DNA of 64,000 bases, taken from contig JAFWYK010000012.1 in NCBI GenBank assembly GCA_017517685.1, positions 1 through 64,000 of the forward strand, read 5' to 3'. The notes under the pieces were generated by a model that saw only the letters and a list, made by a program, of their open reading frames with translations, was not told where the DNA came from and searched no databases. Below are positions 52,351 to 63,640 of this stretch, piece by piece (positions within the stretch are counted from its first letter, which is position 1; every line of letters starts with the position of its first letter). A program made the translations under genes and the position numbers. Origin of the DNA: Clostridia bacterium (lineage in GTDB: Bacteria; Bacillota; Clostridia; TANB77; CAG-508).

Positions 52351-53841
52351 TTAAATTACATTAAATGCACGAATCACCAATGCATTATATAAAGCTTGTA
52401 CTAATAATCCCCAGAATAAAACAACTCCTATACTGTTAATTACTACACCACTCATAAATGTAAATATTATTGCAAGTATAATTACTGGAACTATTGTTAG
52501 ATAATAATGTTTGCTTACATCTTTATAAACAACTTTTGTAAGTGTATTATCTTTATATCCAGCTAAAATTTTAAACATATATACGTAGTTCATTACAATT
52601 AGTGCTATAGTAGCAATTGCTGAATTAATTGTAACTGTTATATTCATGTATCTTATTACTAAATCCATTACTGCTACAAATCCAAGTGATACAATTGATA
52701 AAATAAATCCTTTTAATTTATGTTTAACAATCATGACAATTGAAGCAACTACAATTGCTACCGTCAATATAACTTTAACAATAACTAATACTTCATCTGT
52801 AATTGATGAATTAACGAAACTATCTTGATGTAATAAATATGTTAATGGTAATCTTTCTCCATTAATAATTGAATTTAATCTTGTTAATTGATTAACTATA
52901 TTGTTATAAGTAGCTTCTTCTGTTGCTGGTTCTCCCATTGGAACATTAAGTTCTCCATTAACAATTTCTTCTCCAAAATATGTTGATATTAAATTTTGTC
53001 CATCTAATCTAACTGATATATATTTAATATTTTCTTGTCCAGCGCCATCTACTGTTGCTACATATTTATTACTAACATCTTTTAATATTTTTGTACCTTC
53101 TTCATTAAGCTTAATATTCATATAAACTTGTACACCAGATAAATCTTCTGTTTCTGAAGATATTACTGATACTTCTTCAATATATGAATTATCTAATAAA
53201 ACAACACCAGTTTGATGATCTATAACTTCAAGTAATCCTTTTGTTAAAATTAAAGATTGTTCTAGTTCAATATTTTCATTATCTGGAAGTTCAATAACCA
53301 TTTCTCCAGTAATGTTATCCATTCTTATGTTATATTCATAATTTGGAATTGTTTCTAATCTTTCTTGAATAATTCTTTTTGTTTTATCAAAATTTTCTTT
53401 TGTTATTGAAGAGTCTTCATTAACTTTAATAACTCTTTTTTCTAAAGCATACCCAGTGTTTTCTCTAGCTGTTTTTACAGCTGGATCAACATCTTCTTTA
53501 GCTTTATCATCTTTAACTTCTGGTAAAGCTAACTCTGGTTTCTCGTCTTCAACAACTTCAGTAACTGTTGTAGATGTAACACTTGTTTCTGTTCCATCGT
53601 TTGGATCTCCCATATACTTACCGTTATCATCGACATAAACATCTTTTTCTTCTTGAGATTCATCAAGAACAAAACGAAATTCTCTATATCCATCGAATTC
53701 CATTCCATAGCTATAATCAGCTACTTTATTAACCCATACGCCTAATAATCTAGCATTTATTCCAGCAAATGCTATTACACATACTAAAACAATTACTAAT
53801 AATACAGCTATAGTTCTAACTACATTTAACTTCTTTTCCAA
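52351..53841 (-). CDS. Degenerate SecD-like membrane protein
   Basis: 496 residues. N-terminal membrane segment, a large external domain (about 35-345) with a low-complexity Glu/Thr/Val insert, and five C-terminal segments. The external domain keeps SecD-like phrases (VIELPDNENIELEQSLILTKG, LEVIDHQTGVVLLDNSYIEE, VQVYMNIKLNEEGTKILKDV). However, the opening 'LGLDLxGG' is replaced by YSYGMEFDGYREFRF. The TM4 region reads INSAIATIALIVMNYVYMF, without the conserved Asp of 'DANVLIFERI' that carries protons. It lies in the usual order HD-secD-secF. A pulling role without normal proton coupling is possible. Confidence 0.75.
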   Translation of the reverse strand: MEKKLNVVRTIAVLLVIVLVCVIAFAGINARLLGVWVNKVADYSYGMEFDGYREFRFVLDESQEEKDVYVDDNGKYMGDPNDGTETSVTSTTVTEVVEDEKPELALPEVKDDKAKEDVDPAVKTARENTGYALEKRVIKVNEDSSITKENFDKTKRIIQERLETIPNYEYNIRMDNITGEMVIELPDNENIELEQSLILTKGLLEVIDHQTGVVLLDNSYIEEVSVISSETEDLSGVQVYMNIKLNEEGTKILKDVSNKYVATVDGAGQENIKYISVRLDGQNLISTYFGEEIVNGELNVPMGEPATEEATYNNIVNQLTRLNSIINGERLPLTYLLHQDSFVNSSITDEVLVIVKVILTVAIVVASIVMIVKHKLKGFILSIVSLGFVAVMDLVIRYMNITVTINSAIATIALIVMNYVYMFKILAGYKDNTLTKVVYKDVSKHYYLTIVPVIILAIIFTFMSGVVINSIGVVLFWGLLVQALYNALVIRAFNVI

Positions 53842-53853
53842 AATAATTACCTC

Positions 53854-54513
53854 CTATAATAAGTTTGTATCATTGATTACAAGTTCAAACCATAATCCTA
53901 AATATTTTGCTGCCTTTTTACTCATTTGAGTTCTGTCCATAAATATTTCAAAATAATCAATAACTGGGCAAATTTTTGTATCAATTTTTAGATTCAAAGT
54001 AACTTTTCTTTCCTCTGTATCTATTTTTAATTCAGAATGCGTAACAGCATAATTTACTTCATCATGTTTATCAAATAAACTTCTATCTTTTTTAGATACT
54101 CTACTTCTATGGGCATCAGATTTATCTGCAAGGATTAATGCTGCAGAAATATCACTTACAGGTGTCCCTGTTGACTCATCGTGATTTCCAATAGCCATCA
54201 TGATTTCAGTTCTATCCGAAGCTTCCATCTCCATATCTTTCAAAATATTATATGCAAGTATTGCACCTGTATGAGCATGATCAACTCTATTAACAGAATT
54301 TCCTATATCATGCATATATCCGGCTATTCTTGCTAGTTCTACTCTATGCTCATCATAACCTAAAGTTTTAAGAATATCTGCTGCTCTTTCTGCAACTAAT
54401 GATACGTGTCTAGCTGAATGTTCAGTGTATCCAAGTACATCTAGTTGTTTTTGAGCATTTTTAATTAATTCTCTAACTTCAATGTTATTTACAACATCAT
54501 CATAAGTAACCAT
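53854..54513 (-). CDS. HD-domain phosphohydrolase
   Basis: 219 residues. The HD metal-binding set is visible: EHSARHVSLVAERA, YMHDIGNSVNRVDHAHTGA (His-Asp pair) and GNHDESTGTP, with a later Asp in ALILADKSDAHRSR. Such enzymes hydrolyse phosphomonoesters or nucleotides; the substrate is unknown. The gene commonly sits before secD in Clostridia, as here (12 nt gap). Own promoter and SD GGAGG. Confidence 0.88.
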   Translation of the reverse strand: MVTYDDVVNNIEVRELIKNAQKQLDVLGYTEHSARHVSLVAERAADILKTLGYDEHRVELARIAGYMHDIGNSVNRVDHAHTGAILAYNILKDMEMEASDRTEIMMAIGNHDESTGTPVSDISAALILADKSDAHRSRVSKKDRSLFDKHDEVNYAVTHSELKIDTEERKVTLNLKIDTKICPVIDYFEIFMDRTQMSKKAAKYLGLWFELVINDTNLL

Positions 54514-54568
54514 ATGTCCTCCTTCGTACTTTATGTAAACATTATTGTATATAAAACTATTCTTTAAA

Positions 54569-54597
54569 ATTGTATATTAAAAGATAAAAAATATCAA
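54569..54597 (-). promoter_or_regulatory. Promoter of the HD-secD-secF operon
   Basis: TTGATA (54592-54597) and TACAAT (54569-54574), 17 nt apart, minus strand. Confidence 0.65.
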
Positions 54598-54611
54598 TAA
54601 TTTTTAATTAA

Positions 54612-54968
54612 TTATTTTAAAAAATTAACTCCTAAAATTCCCCCTATTCCTCCTGCAATTATTCCAAGAATAATCATAATTATAGAATTAAATGAAAGTG
54701 AAAAATCCATGTTACATAAACTTGAAATTATATATAAAATTACCATATAAATTAGACCTAGTACACTACCATATACTATACCTTTTTCTTTTTTACTTTT
54801 TGCAAATCTAAATCCTGAAACAAATAAACTAAAGCTTACAATTCCTATTATAAATGTATCCATCAAACTATCACTTAAATTTGTTGTACTTAAAACGACT
54901 GAAAGAATAAAAAACAGTAATAATGTTAAAGCAATAGATATTAAAAGTTCTTTTAAAATAATTTTCAT
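54612..54968 (-). CDS. TIGR04086-type membrane protein
   Basis: 118 residues with four membrane segments and a basic first loop (RFAKSKKEKGIVYGSVLGLIY), matching the small TIGR04086 family of Clostridia; function unknown. It ends GGIGGILGVNFLK. Its SD (GGGGGG) lies directly after the U-tract of the preceding gene's terminator. Confidence 0.8.
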   Translation of the reverse strand: MKIILKELLISIALTLLLFFILSVVLSTTNLSDSLMDTFIIGIVSFSLFVSGFRFAKSKKEKGIVYGSVLGLIYMVILYIISSLCNMDFSLSFNSIIMIILGIIAGGIGGILGVNFLK

Positions 54969-54983
54969 AAACTAACCCCCCAA

Positions 54984-55025
54984 ATAAAAAAAGATTTCTA
55001 TAAATTATATTTATAGAAATCTCTT
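54984..55025 (-). terminator. Strong terminator abutting the SD of the TIGR04086 gene
   Basis: Perfect 13-pair stem AGATTTCTATAAA (54992-55004) with TTTATAGAAATCT (55010-55022), loop of five, then UUUUUUUAUUU and GGGGGG. Confidence 0.92.
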
Positions 55026-55043
55026 TTATTCATTTATTTAATT

Positions 55044-56549
55044 TTATTCAGCTGGTTGTTCATTTGTTGTATTTGTTGCATCTGGCATTTCTGTATTTTC
55101 AACTGTTTTTTCTTCTTCTGGTTTAACGTTTGCTAGATTATTATCTAATAAATATTGTTTTAAATCAAATGTTACTCCATTATAGTCAAAATAGTAAATT
55201 GTCTCTCCAGATTTTGTTATAGCGTATACGCTTTCACATGCTGGTGGAATAACTGGTTTCTCTTCATTTACATCATATATACCATAATATCCATTAAAGT
55301 TATATACAATTCCATTAATACCAACTTCTGATGGAATTATTAAAACGTTTTGTTTATTTCCTGATGTTTGAGCTCCTTGATTTGATACACATCCTAATGC
55401 ATCATTAACAATATTTAATAACACTTCACCTTCTAGATTATATAAACCATATTTTCCATCTTTTTCAACTGGAATACATTTTTTGAATAACAATGCTGGA
55501 TTATCAATATCTTCAACTGTAAAGTCTTTAATATCATATCCAATTTTATCATTCTCTGCATGGATTATAACTTTTCCTAATCTATCTAAAACACCGTATT
55601 CTCCGTCTTTTTCAACCAAATACACTTTGTTTTCTTCATCTAATAATTTAATATCTTTATATTCTGATTGTTTAATTACTGTACTTCCATCTGCAGCTAA
55701 TATACCTTTAGTTCCATTAGCAACTGTAATATAGAATTCTTTTGTATTTTGAACAAATTCTATTTGATCATATTTTGGACCAATAACTTCTTTTAAATCA
55801 CTTAATGAAATAACTCCGTATAATCCTTCATCTGGATTCTTTTCATTAGTTCCAACAACAGCTAGTCCATAAATAACTGATCTTAAATTTTCATAGTATC
55901 CACTTACAGTTGTATATTGAGATTTTTCTACTCTAGCTTTAGCAGCTTCTAATATTGCTTCAAATGAATAAAATCTAATTCTAAATTCTTGCCAATCTAC
56001 TTGCATATTAAACATTTCTGGCAAATAATCTTTACATACGTATAACTTTTCATCTACAAATTTTACAGGTGCATCAGCTATTAAAAAGCTTTCAGAATAT
56101 CCATTTGGTTCCATAGAAACAACTGGAATTCCAGCAATTACAGCTTCTTTACCCTCATTTGCAAATTGAATATATTTTTTATATTTTTCTTCTCCTGCTG
56201 TTATAGCAACAAGTTCAAAATCATTTTCTAAATAACAACTATCTGGATTTTCATTATACTCACCATATTCACCTTTAGTATATGAATATCCTAATAATTT
56301 TGCAATTTCTTTTAAATCAACATATGTTTTACCATCGATTTCTCTATAAAAACCTGTTGGTATTTTTACTTGTTTATCGTTCAAGAACATTTTTAAAGTA
56401 ATTGAGTCTTGATATTTTAAGATCATTATCATAACAAATAATAATGCTGCAACCATTGCACAGATTACTATTGATAACATTACTGATCTTCTTTGTCTAA
56501 TATTTTTCTCAATCTCGTCTTTGAATGAATCACTTTCTTCTAAATTCAT
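55044..56549 (-). CDS. Membrane-anchored protein with a stalk-like domain and WG repeats
   Basis: 501 residues: a cytosolic N-terminus (about 22), one membrane segment (about 23-44), then an external part. Residues of about 50-200 look like copper amine oxidase N-terminal-type domains, common wall-associated modules (DGKTYVDLKEIAKLLGYSY, KLYVCKDYLPEMFNMQVDW). WG-like repeats follow (EKDGEYGVLDRLGKVIIHAE; EKDGKYGLYNLEGEVLLNIV). The tail is Glu/Thr/Asn-rich. Function unknown. Last gene before the strong terminator, 12 nt after tgt. Confidence 0.75.
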   Translation of the reverse strand: MNLEESDSFKDEIEKNIRQRRSVMLSIVICAMVAALLFVMIMILKYQDSITLKMFLNDKQVKIPTGFYREIDGKTYVDLKEIAKLLGYSYTKGEYGEYNENPDSCYLENDFELVAITAGEEKYKKYIQFANEGKEAVIAGIPVVSMEPNGYSESFLIADAPVKFVDEKLYVCKDYLPEMFNMQVDWQEFRIRFYSFEAILEAAKARVEKSQYTTVSGYYENLRSVIYGLAVVGTNEKNPDEGLYGVISLSDLKEVIGPKYDQIEFVQNTKEFYITVANGTKGILAADGSTVIKQSEYKDIKLLDEENKVYLVEKDGEYGVLDRLGKVIIHAENDKIGYDIKDFTVEDIDNPALLFKKCIPVEKDGKYGLYNLEGEVLLNIVNDALGCVSNQGAQTSGNKQNVLIIPSEVGINGIVYNFNGYYGIYDVNEEKPVIPPACESVYAITKSGETIYYFDYNGVTFDLKQYLLDNNLANVKPEEEKTVENTEMPDATNTTNEQPAE

Positions 56550-56561
56550 TATTAAATCCTC

Positions 56562-58921
<2,360 letters not shown>

Positions 58922-58941
58922 AGAATTCTCTCCTTAGTATA

Positions 58942-59967
58942 TTAATTAATAATCATTGCGTCTCCAAACGAAAAGAATTTGTATCTTTCATTTACAGCTT
59001 CTTTGTAAGCCCTCATTACAAAATCTTTACCTGCTAAACTAGATACAAGCATTATTAACGTAGATTCTGGTAAATGAAAATTAGTAATTAAACTGTCAAT
59101 ACATTTAAATTTATAGCCTGGATAAATAAATATACTTGTATCTCCTTCTATTTCTTTTACCTCACCATTTTCATCAGCAACTGATTCCAATACTCTGCAT
59201 GATGTTGTACCTACAGCTATTACTCTATTTCCATTTTTCTTTGCTTTATTAATTTTTTCTGCATCTTCTTTTTTAATATAATAATGTTCTGAATGCATTT
59301 CATGCTCTTCTACTGTTTCTACTTTTACTGGTCTGAATGTACCTATTCCAACATGAAGAGTTACATTGGCAATCTCGACTCCCTTTGCTTTAATTTTTTC
59401 AAGTAATTCTTCTGTAAAATGTAGGCCAGCAGTTGGAGCTGCAGCAGATCCATCATGTCTTGCATATACTGTTTGATACTTTTCGTTATCTTCTCTAGTA
59501 GCTTCTGTTATATATGGTGGAAGTGGCATTAAACCTATTTGGTCTAATATCTCATTAAAAATTCCATCATATTCAAATTCTACTTTTCTATTTCCATTAT
59601 CTAAAACTTCAAGAACTGTAGCTTTTAAAAGGCCTTCTCCAAATATTACTTTAGCACCGGCTTTTAATTTACTTCCTGGTCTAACAATTGATTCCCATGT
59701 ATCTCCTTCTATTCTTTTTAATAACAAAAATTCAACATTAGCTCCAGTGTCTTTTTTACCATATAGTCTTGCTGGTATTACTTTTGTATTGTTAATTACT
59801 AAGCAGTCTCCTGGATTTAAATAGTCTATTACATCTTTAAAAACTTTATTTTCTATTGTTTCATCTTTTCTATTTAATACCATTAATCTTGCTTCATCTC
59901 TTTTGTCATATGGGTGCTGAGAAATTAATTCTTCAGGTAACTCATAATTAAAGTCTGAAACTTTCAT
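58942..59967 (-). CDS. queA: S-adenosylmethionine:tRNA ribosyltransferase-isomerase
   Basis: 341 residues. [18 protein letters not shown] at the N-terminus, [50 protein letters not shown] and [17 protein letters not shown]. It transfers and isomerises the ribosyl part of SAM onto preQ1-tRNA to give epoxyqueuosine. Its start directly follows the coaE stop. Confidence 0.98.
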   Translation of the reverse strand: MKVSDFNYELPEELISQHPYDKRDEARLMVLNRKDETIENKVFKDVIDYLNPGDCLVINNTKVIPARLYGKKDTGANVEFLLLKRIEGDTWESIVRPGSKLKAGAKVIFGEGLLKATVLEVLDNGNRKVEFEYDGIFNEILDQIGLMPLPPYITEATREDNEKYQTVYARHDGSAAAPTAGLHFTEELLEKIKAKGVEIANVTLHVGIGTFRPVKVETVEEHEMHSEHYYIKKEDAEKINKAKKNGNRVIAVGTTSCRVLESVADENGEVKEIEGDTSIFIYPGYKFKCIDSLITNFHLPESTLIMLVSSLAGKDFVMRAYKEAVNERYKFFSFGDAMIIN

Positions 59968-60576
59968 TTATATCTCCTTTAATACTTTTTCTATTTCATT
60001 TTTTAAATCACAATTTTTGCTGTTAACAATGACAAAATCCGCTTTATCAGTATAGAACTTATCATCATTTTGAATATTAAGTCTACTTTCAGCTGTTTTT
60101 TCATCTATGTTATCTCTTTGGCAAATTCTTTTTATTTTTAATTCTTTGTCTGCAACTAATGCAACAACATAATCACATACTTTATCTAGTCCAGCTTCTA
60201 ATAAAAGTGGAGCATCAATTACCACAATTTTTATATTTGTTTCATTTAATGTAATTTGTTTTATTCTAAATAGCATTTCATCTACAACATATTTAAATGT
60301 CAATTTGTTTAATTCTTCACGTGCAGAGTTCTCACTATATATCTTGCTTGCTAAAGCTTTTCTATTTAAATTTCCATCTTCAAAGAATACTTCTGTTCCG
60401 AATTTATCTTTAATAGCATTTAAATATTCTGTACCTGGAACACTCATTTCTTTAACTATTTTATCTGCATCAATTACTTTAACATCTTCACGTTCATTTA
60501 AAATCTTACTTAATGTTGTTTTACCTGAACCAGAAGAACCTGTAATACCTATAATATTCAAGTTTACATCCTCCAT
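59968..60576 (-). CDS. coaE: Dephospho-CoA kinase
   Basis: 202 residues. P-loop GITGSSGSGKTT near residue 10, VIDADKIVKE, IDAPLLLEAGLDK and the LID region RICQRDNIDEKTAESR. It carries out the last step of coenzyme A synthesis. Gaps of 0-1 nt to both neighbours. Confidence 0.96.
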   Translation of the reverse strand: MEDVNLNIIGITGSSGSGKTTLSKILNEREDVKVIDADKIVKEMSVPGTEYLNAIKDKFGTEVFFEDGNLNRKALASKIYSENSAREELNKLTFKYVVDEMLFRIKQITLNETNIKIVVIDAPLLLEAGLDKVCDYVVALVADKELKIKRICQRDNIDEKTAESRLNIQNDDKFYTDKADFVIVNSKNCDLKNEIEKVLKEI

Positions 60577-60577
60577 T

Positions 60578-61012
60578 TTAAAGTGTATTTATAGCACTAG
60601 TTGCTAAAAAATCACATCTATTATTATATTCATTGTCACTATGACCTTTTACTTTAATAAATTCAACTTTATGTTTTTGAGTAAGTGCATATAACTCTTC
60701 CCATAACGGTTGATTTTTTACTGGATCTTTTCCTGCCGTTCTCCAATTATTTTTTCTCCAATTCTCAATCCAACCTAGATTAAATGCATTTACAACATAA
60801 GCACTATCACTATAAACTTGTACTTCACATTCTTCTTTTAATAATTTCAATGCTTCTAAAACTGCTGTAATTTCCATTATATTATTTGTAGTGTCTTTCT
60901 CAGCACCAGAAATTTCTTTAGAAGTTCCATTATACATTAATATTGCTCCCCATCCTCCAGGTCCTGGATTTCCTGAACAAGCACCATCTGTATAAATTGT
61001 TACTTTCTTCAT
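60578..61012 (-). CDS. rnhA: Ribonuclease HI
   Basis: 144 residues with the four acidic catalytic residues in [40 protein letters not shown] and NNRCDFLA, and the handle KGHSDNE. It degrades RNA in RNA-DNA hybrids. First gene of the coaE-queA-tgt operon, with SD AAAGGAG. Confidence 0.97.
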   Translation of the reverse strand: MKKVTIYTDGACSGNPGPGGWGAILMYNGTSKEISGAEKDTTNNIMEITAVLEALKLLKEECEVQVYSDSAYVVNAFNLGWIENWRKNNWRTAGKDPVKNQPLWEELYALTQKHKVEFIKVKGHSDNEYNNRCDFLATSAINTL

Positions 61013-61054
61013 AATAGGCTCCTTTTATAATTATTTCAATAAATTTATAGTTTA

Positions 61055-61107
61055 TTGTAATTTCTTTAAATCTATGATATTATATCAATAAATTAAGAAT
61101 ATTACAA
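61055..61107. promoter_or_regulatory. Symmetric divergent promoter sharing one -10 region
   Basis: Plus strand: TTGTAA (61055-61060), 17 nt, TATTAT (61078-61083), for tmcAL. Minus strand: TTGTAA (61102-61107), 17 nt, TATAAT (61079-61084), for rnhA. The two -10 boxes overlap by five bases, so only one polymerase can bind at a time. Confidence 0.85.
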
Positions 61108-61125
61108 TATAGGCGGTGATTAATT

Positions 61126-62364
61126 TTGAATGGAATTTTAGGAATTGTATCTGAATATAACCCATTTCATAATGGACATTTACACCACTTAGAAGTTTCT
61201 AAACAATTAACTAACACAGACTTTACTGTTGCAGTTATGAGTGGTAACTTTGTGCAACGTGGTGATACATCTATTGTTGATAAATGGACTAAAGCTGAAA
61301 TGGCTATTAAATCTGGAGTTGATCTTGTTATCGAACTTCCAACAGTATACGCTATCTCAAGTGCAGAAAATTTCGCAGATGGTGCTGTAAAAATATTAAA
61401 TAGTCTTGGAGTTGTTGACTACATTTCTTTCGGTAGTGAAATTGGTGAAATATCTCCACTAAATGATGTTGCAAGCATTCTATATAGAGAACCAAAAGAA
61501 TTTCAATCACTTATACTTGCTCAATTAAAATCTGGTCTATCTTATCCAAAAGCTCGTGAAATCGCCTTATCTCAATTCTTTGGAAATTCTAAAAAATATT
61601 CAGAAGTATTAAATAATCCTAATAACATTCTTGCAGTAGAATACTTAAAAGCATTAAAACGCCATAGAAGTCAAATAAAACCATTAACTATAAAACGCGA
61701 TTATAGTGATTATAATAGTACAAAAGTAAAAAACGGAATCGCAAGCGCTACTGCAATTCGTGAAATGATAAAAAATAAAAAAAACGTACACTATGTTGTG
61801 CCTTATGAAACATATGAATTACTTGATGAATGTATTCAAAACGGAAATGTAATTCCTGATTTATCAGTATTTGAAAAAGAAATCATTTATACTCTTAGAA
61901 AATTAACTCTAAGTGAAATCGCTAATCTTCCTGATGTATCAGAAGGACTTGAAAACAAAATTAAAATGGCAGCTAACAGCTGTAACACATTACCAGAACT
62001 TGTTGAAAATATAAAATCAAAAAGATATACACAAACAAGAATACAAAGAATATTACTTTATGCATTACTTAATATTTCACAAAAAGACATTAATGCATCA
62101 AAAAGAGTTACTCCATATATAAGGGTACTTGGATTTAACAAACATGGTAAAAGAATTATCTCTGCCATTGCTGCCGCAAACCCAAAATTAAAAATTATAG
62201 TTTCAGTAAAAAAATTTATGGAAGATTGTAATAACTCTACTTTAAGAAATATGATGTCCAAAGATATTTTTGCAACTAATGTTTATAGTCTAGGATTTAA
62301 GAAAAATCCAGTTGCAAACCTTGATTATACTCATAAAGTAGTAGAAACTGAAAAAGGTTTATAA
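61126..62364 (+). CDS. tmcAL: tRNA(Met) cytidine acetate ligase (YlbM family)
   Basis: 412 residues with a TTG start after GGCGGTGAT. Nucleotidyltransferase motif GIVSEYNPFHNGHLHHLE (HxGH), then VMSGNFVQRGDTSIVDKW, GVDLVIELPTVYAISSAENF and KNGIASATAIREMI. In Bacillus this enzyme activates acetate with ATP and makes N4-acetylcytidine at the wobble base of elongator tRNA-Met. Single gene, convergent with spoIIP. Confidence 0.95.
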   Translation: MNGILGIVSEYNPFHNGHLHHLEVSKQLTNTDFTVAVMSGNFVQRGDTSIVDKWTKAEMAIKSGVDLVIELPTVYAISSAENFADGAVKILNSLGVVDYISFGSEIGEISPLNDVASILYREPKEFQSLILAQLKSGLSYPKAREIALSQFFGNSKKYSEVLNNPNNILAVEYLKALKRHRSQIKPLTIKRDYSDYNSTKVKNGIASATAIREMIKNKKNVHYVVPYETYELLDECIQNGNVIPDLSVFEKEIIYTLRKLTLSEIANLPDVSEGLENKIKMAANSCNTLPELVENIKSKRYTQTRIQRILLYALLNISQKDINASKRVTPYIRVLGFNKHGKRIISAIAAANPKLKIIVSVKKFMEDCNNSTLRNMMSKDIFATNVYSLGFKKNPVANLDYTHKVVETEKGL

Positions 62365-62367
62365 AAA

Positions 62368-62397
62368 AATAAAACAGCTCAAAAAGCTGTTTTTTTA
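62368..62397. terminator. Terminator between tmcAL and spoIIP
   Basis: Nine-pair stem AAAACAGCT (62371-62379) with AGCTGTTTT (62385-62393), loop of five, T-run on plus and A-run before it. Its 3' edge touches the spoIIP stop. Confidence 0.85.
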
Positions 62398-63555
62398 TTG
62401 CATTATTTCATTTAATACATTAGCTAAATATTTCATACTTCCTGCACACTCTTCAAGTGTATTTCCTGTTGCACCTACCTCAATAATAAATGCAGCATTT
62501 GATACATGTTGATTATATCTTGAATTCCTTACAATCATCGGTTTAAACAAGCCTGGATAAAGATCCTCTGCTTTTTCTTGTATTGCTATTGCTACTTTTA
62601 AATTATTTAACCAATCCGGATGAGTTAGTCCACCACCATCTGTACCAATTACAAACATTAGTTGTGCTACTTTTTCTTCTCCTATCATCACACATGGACC
62701 ATAACTTGAACTACTTCCAAGTGCATCTCTATGCAAATCAATAATCATTTCACAGCTTGGATTTTGACTTAGTAAATTATTAATTGTTGATAAAGATCTT
62801 GTATAAGAACCAGTATAAGCCGGATAATCATGCAATGTATTATTATGAATTACATTAATACCCTTTTCTTTTAAGTTATTACTTAATACTTCACCTACTT
62901 TAGCTACAGTAAAATTCAAATCAGTTGTTCTAAAATTACCACTAGATATATAACTGTTTTGTTCACTTGGAGTATAACTTTCACATGTATGCGTATGATA
63001 AATAATAAGATCTTTTTTATTTAACATTAAATAATTTGGCGTAAGCATTTCTTGTGTTAACTCATATTTAGATTCATTTTTAATCTTTACATTTTTATAT
63101 ACATGAGTAAAAGTATCTTTTTTATTATTTTCCTTCAAAACCTTAGTAGATACATTTCTCAATATAGATTCATCTGTAACTTCTTTATTTTCTTTATCTA
63201 TAACTTCATTATTTATTTGAACATTCTCTACTCCTACTATTTCTATCACTTCTTCTTGATTTTCTTTTTCCATTAGTTCTTTCTCAAACTCTGTTAATAT
63301 TGCAAACTCTTCTGACAAAATATTCTTAAAAACATTTGCATTATCATAATTCTTTTCTTCATTTGAATAACTAGCTAATATAAGTTCATCATTTATTATT
63401 TTTTCTGCCTTAAAATCGATTTTAGAAAGTCCTATTTTTTCTATTCTAATTGTTGCTAAAGTTTTTAGAAGAATTATTAACGAGACAACTATGATTAAAA
63501 ATAGTTTTAAAAATTTTAATATATCTCTTAAATTTATTACCGCTAAATTAATCAT
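62395..63555 (-). CDS. spoIIP: Stage II sporulation protein P, peptidoglycan hydrolase
   Basis: 386 residues. N-terminal membrane anchor (about 13-34), a variable Glu/Asn-rich linker, and the SpoIIP amidase/endopeptidase domain from about 175. Zinc and catalytic positions: YHTHTCESYTP (His187, His189), DLHRDA (His275) and IIEVGATGNTLEE. It cleaves stem peptides during engulfment of the forespore, normally with SpoIID and SpoIIM, neither of which is nearby. SD AAGGAGA supports the start. Confidence 0.95.
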   Translation of the reverse strand: MINLAVINLRDILKFLKLFLIIVVSLIILLKTLATIRIEKIGLSKIDFKAEKIINDELILASYSNEEKNYDNANVFKNILSEEFAILTEFEKELMEKENQEEVIEIVGVENVQINNEVIDKENKEVTDESILRNVSTKVLKENNKKDTFTHVYKNVKIKNESKYELTQEMLTPNYLMLNKKDLIIYHTHTCESYTPSEQNSYISSGNFRTTDLNFTVAKVGEVLSNNLKEKGINVIHNNTLHDYPAYTGSYTRSLSTINNLLSQNPSCEMIIDLHRDALGSSSSYGPCVMIGEEKVAQLMFVIGTDGGGLTHPDWLNNLKVAIAIQEKAEDLYPGLFKPMIVRNSRYNQHVSNAAFIIEVGATGNTLEECAGSMKYLANVLNEIMQ

Positions 63556-63602
63556 TTCAATTCTCCTTTAATCAATTATATTTATTATGAGAATTTTTAT
63601 AA

Positions 63603-63637
63603 CAAAAAAACACGTTACAAAAAGTAACGTGTTTTAA
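63603..63637 (-). terminator. Terminator of hisS
   Basis: Perfect 11-pair stem AAACACGTTAC with GTAACGTGTTT (63608-63634), then U-run on the minus strand. Confidence 0.88.
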
Positions 63638-63640
63638 TAA

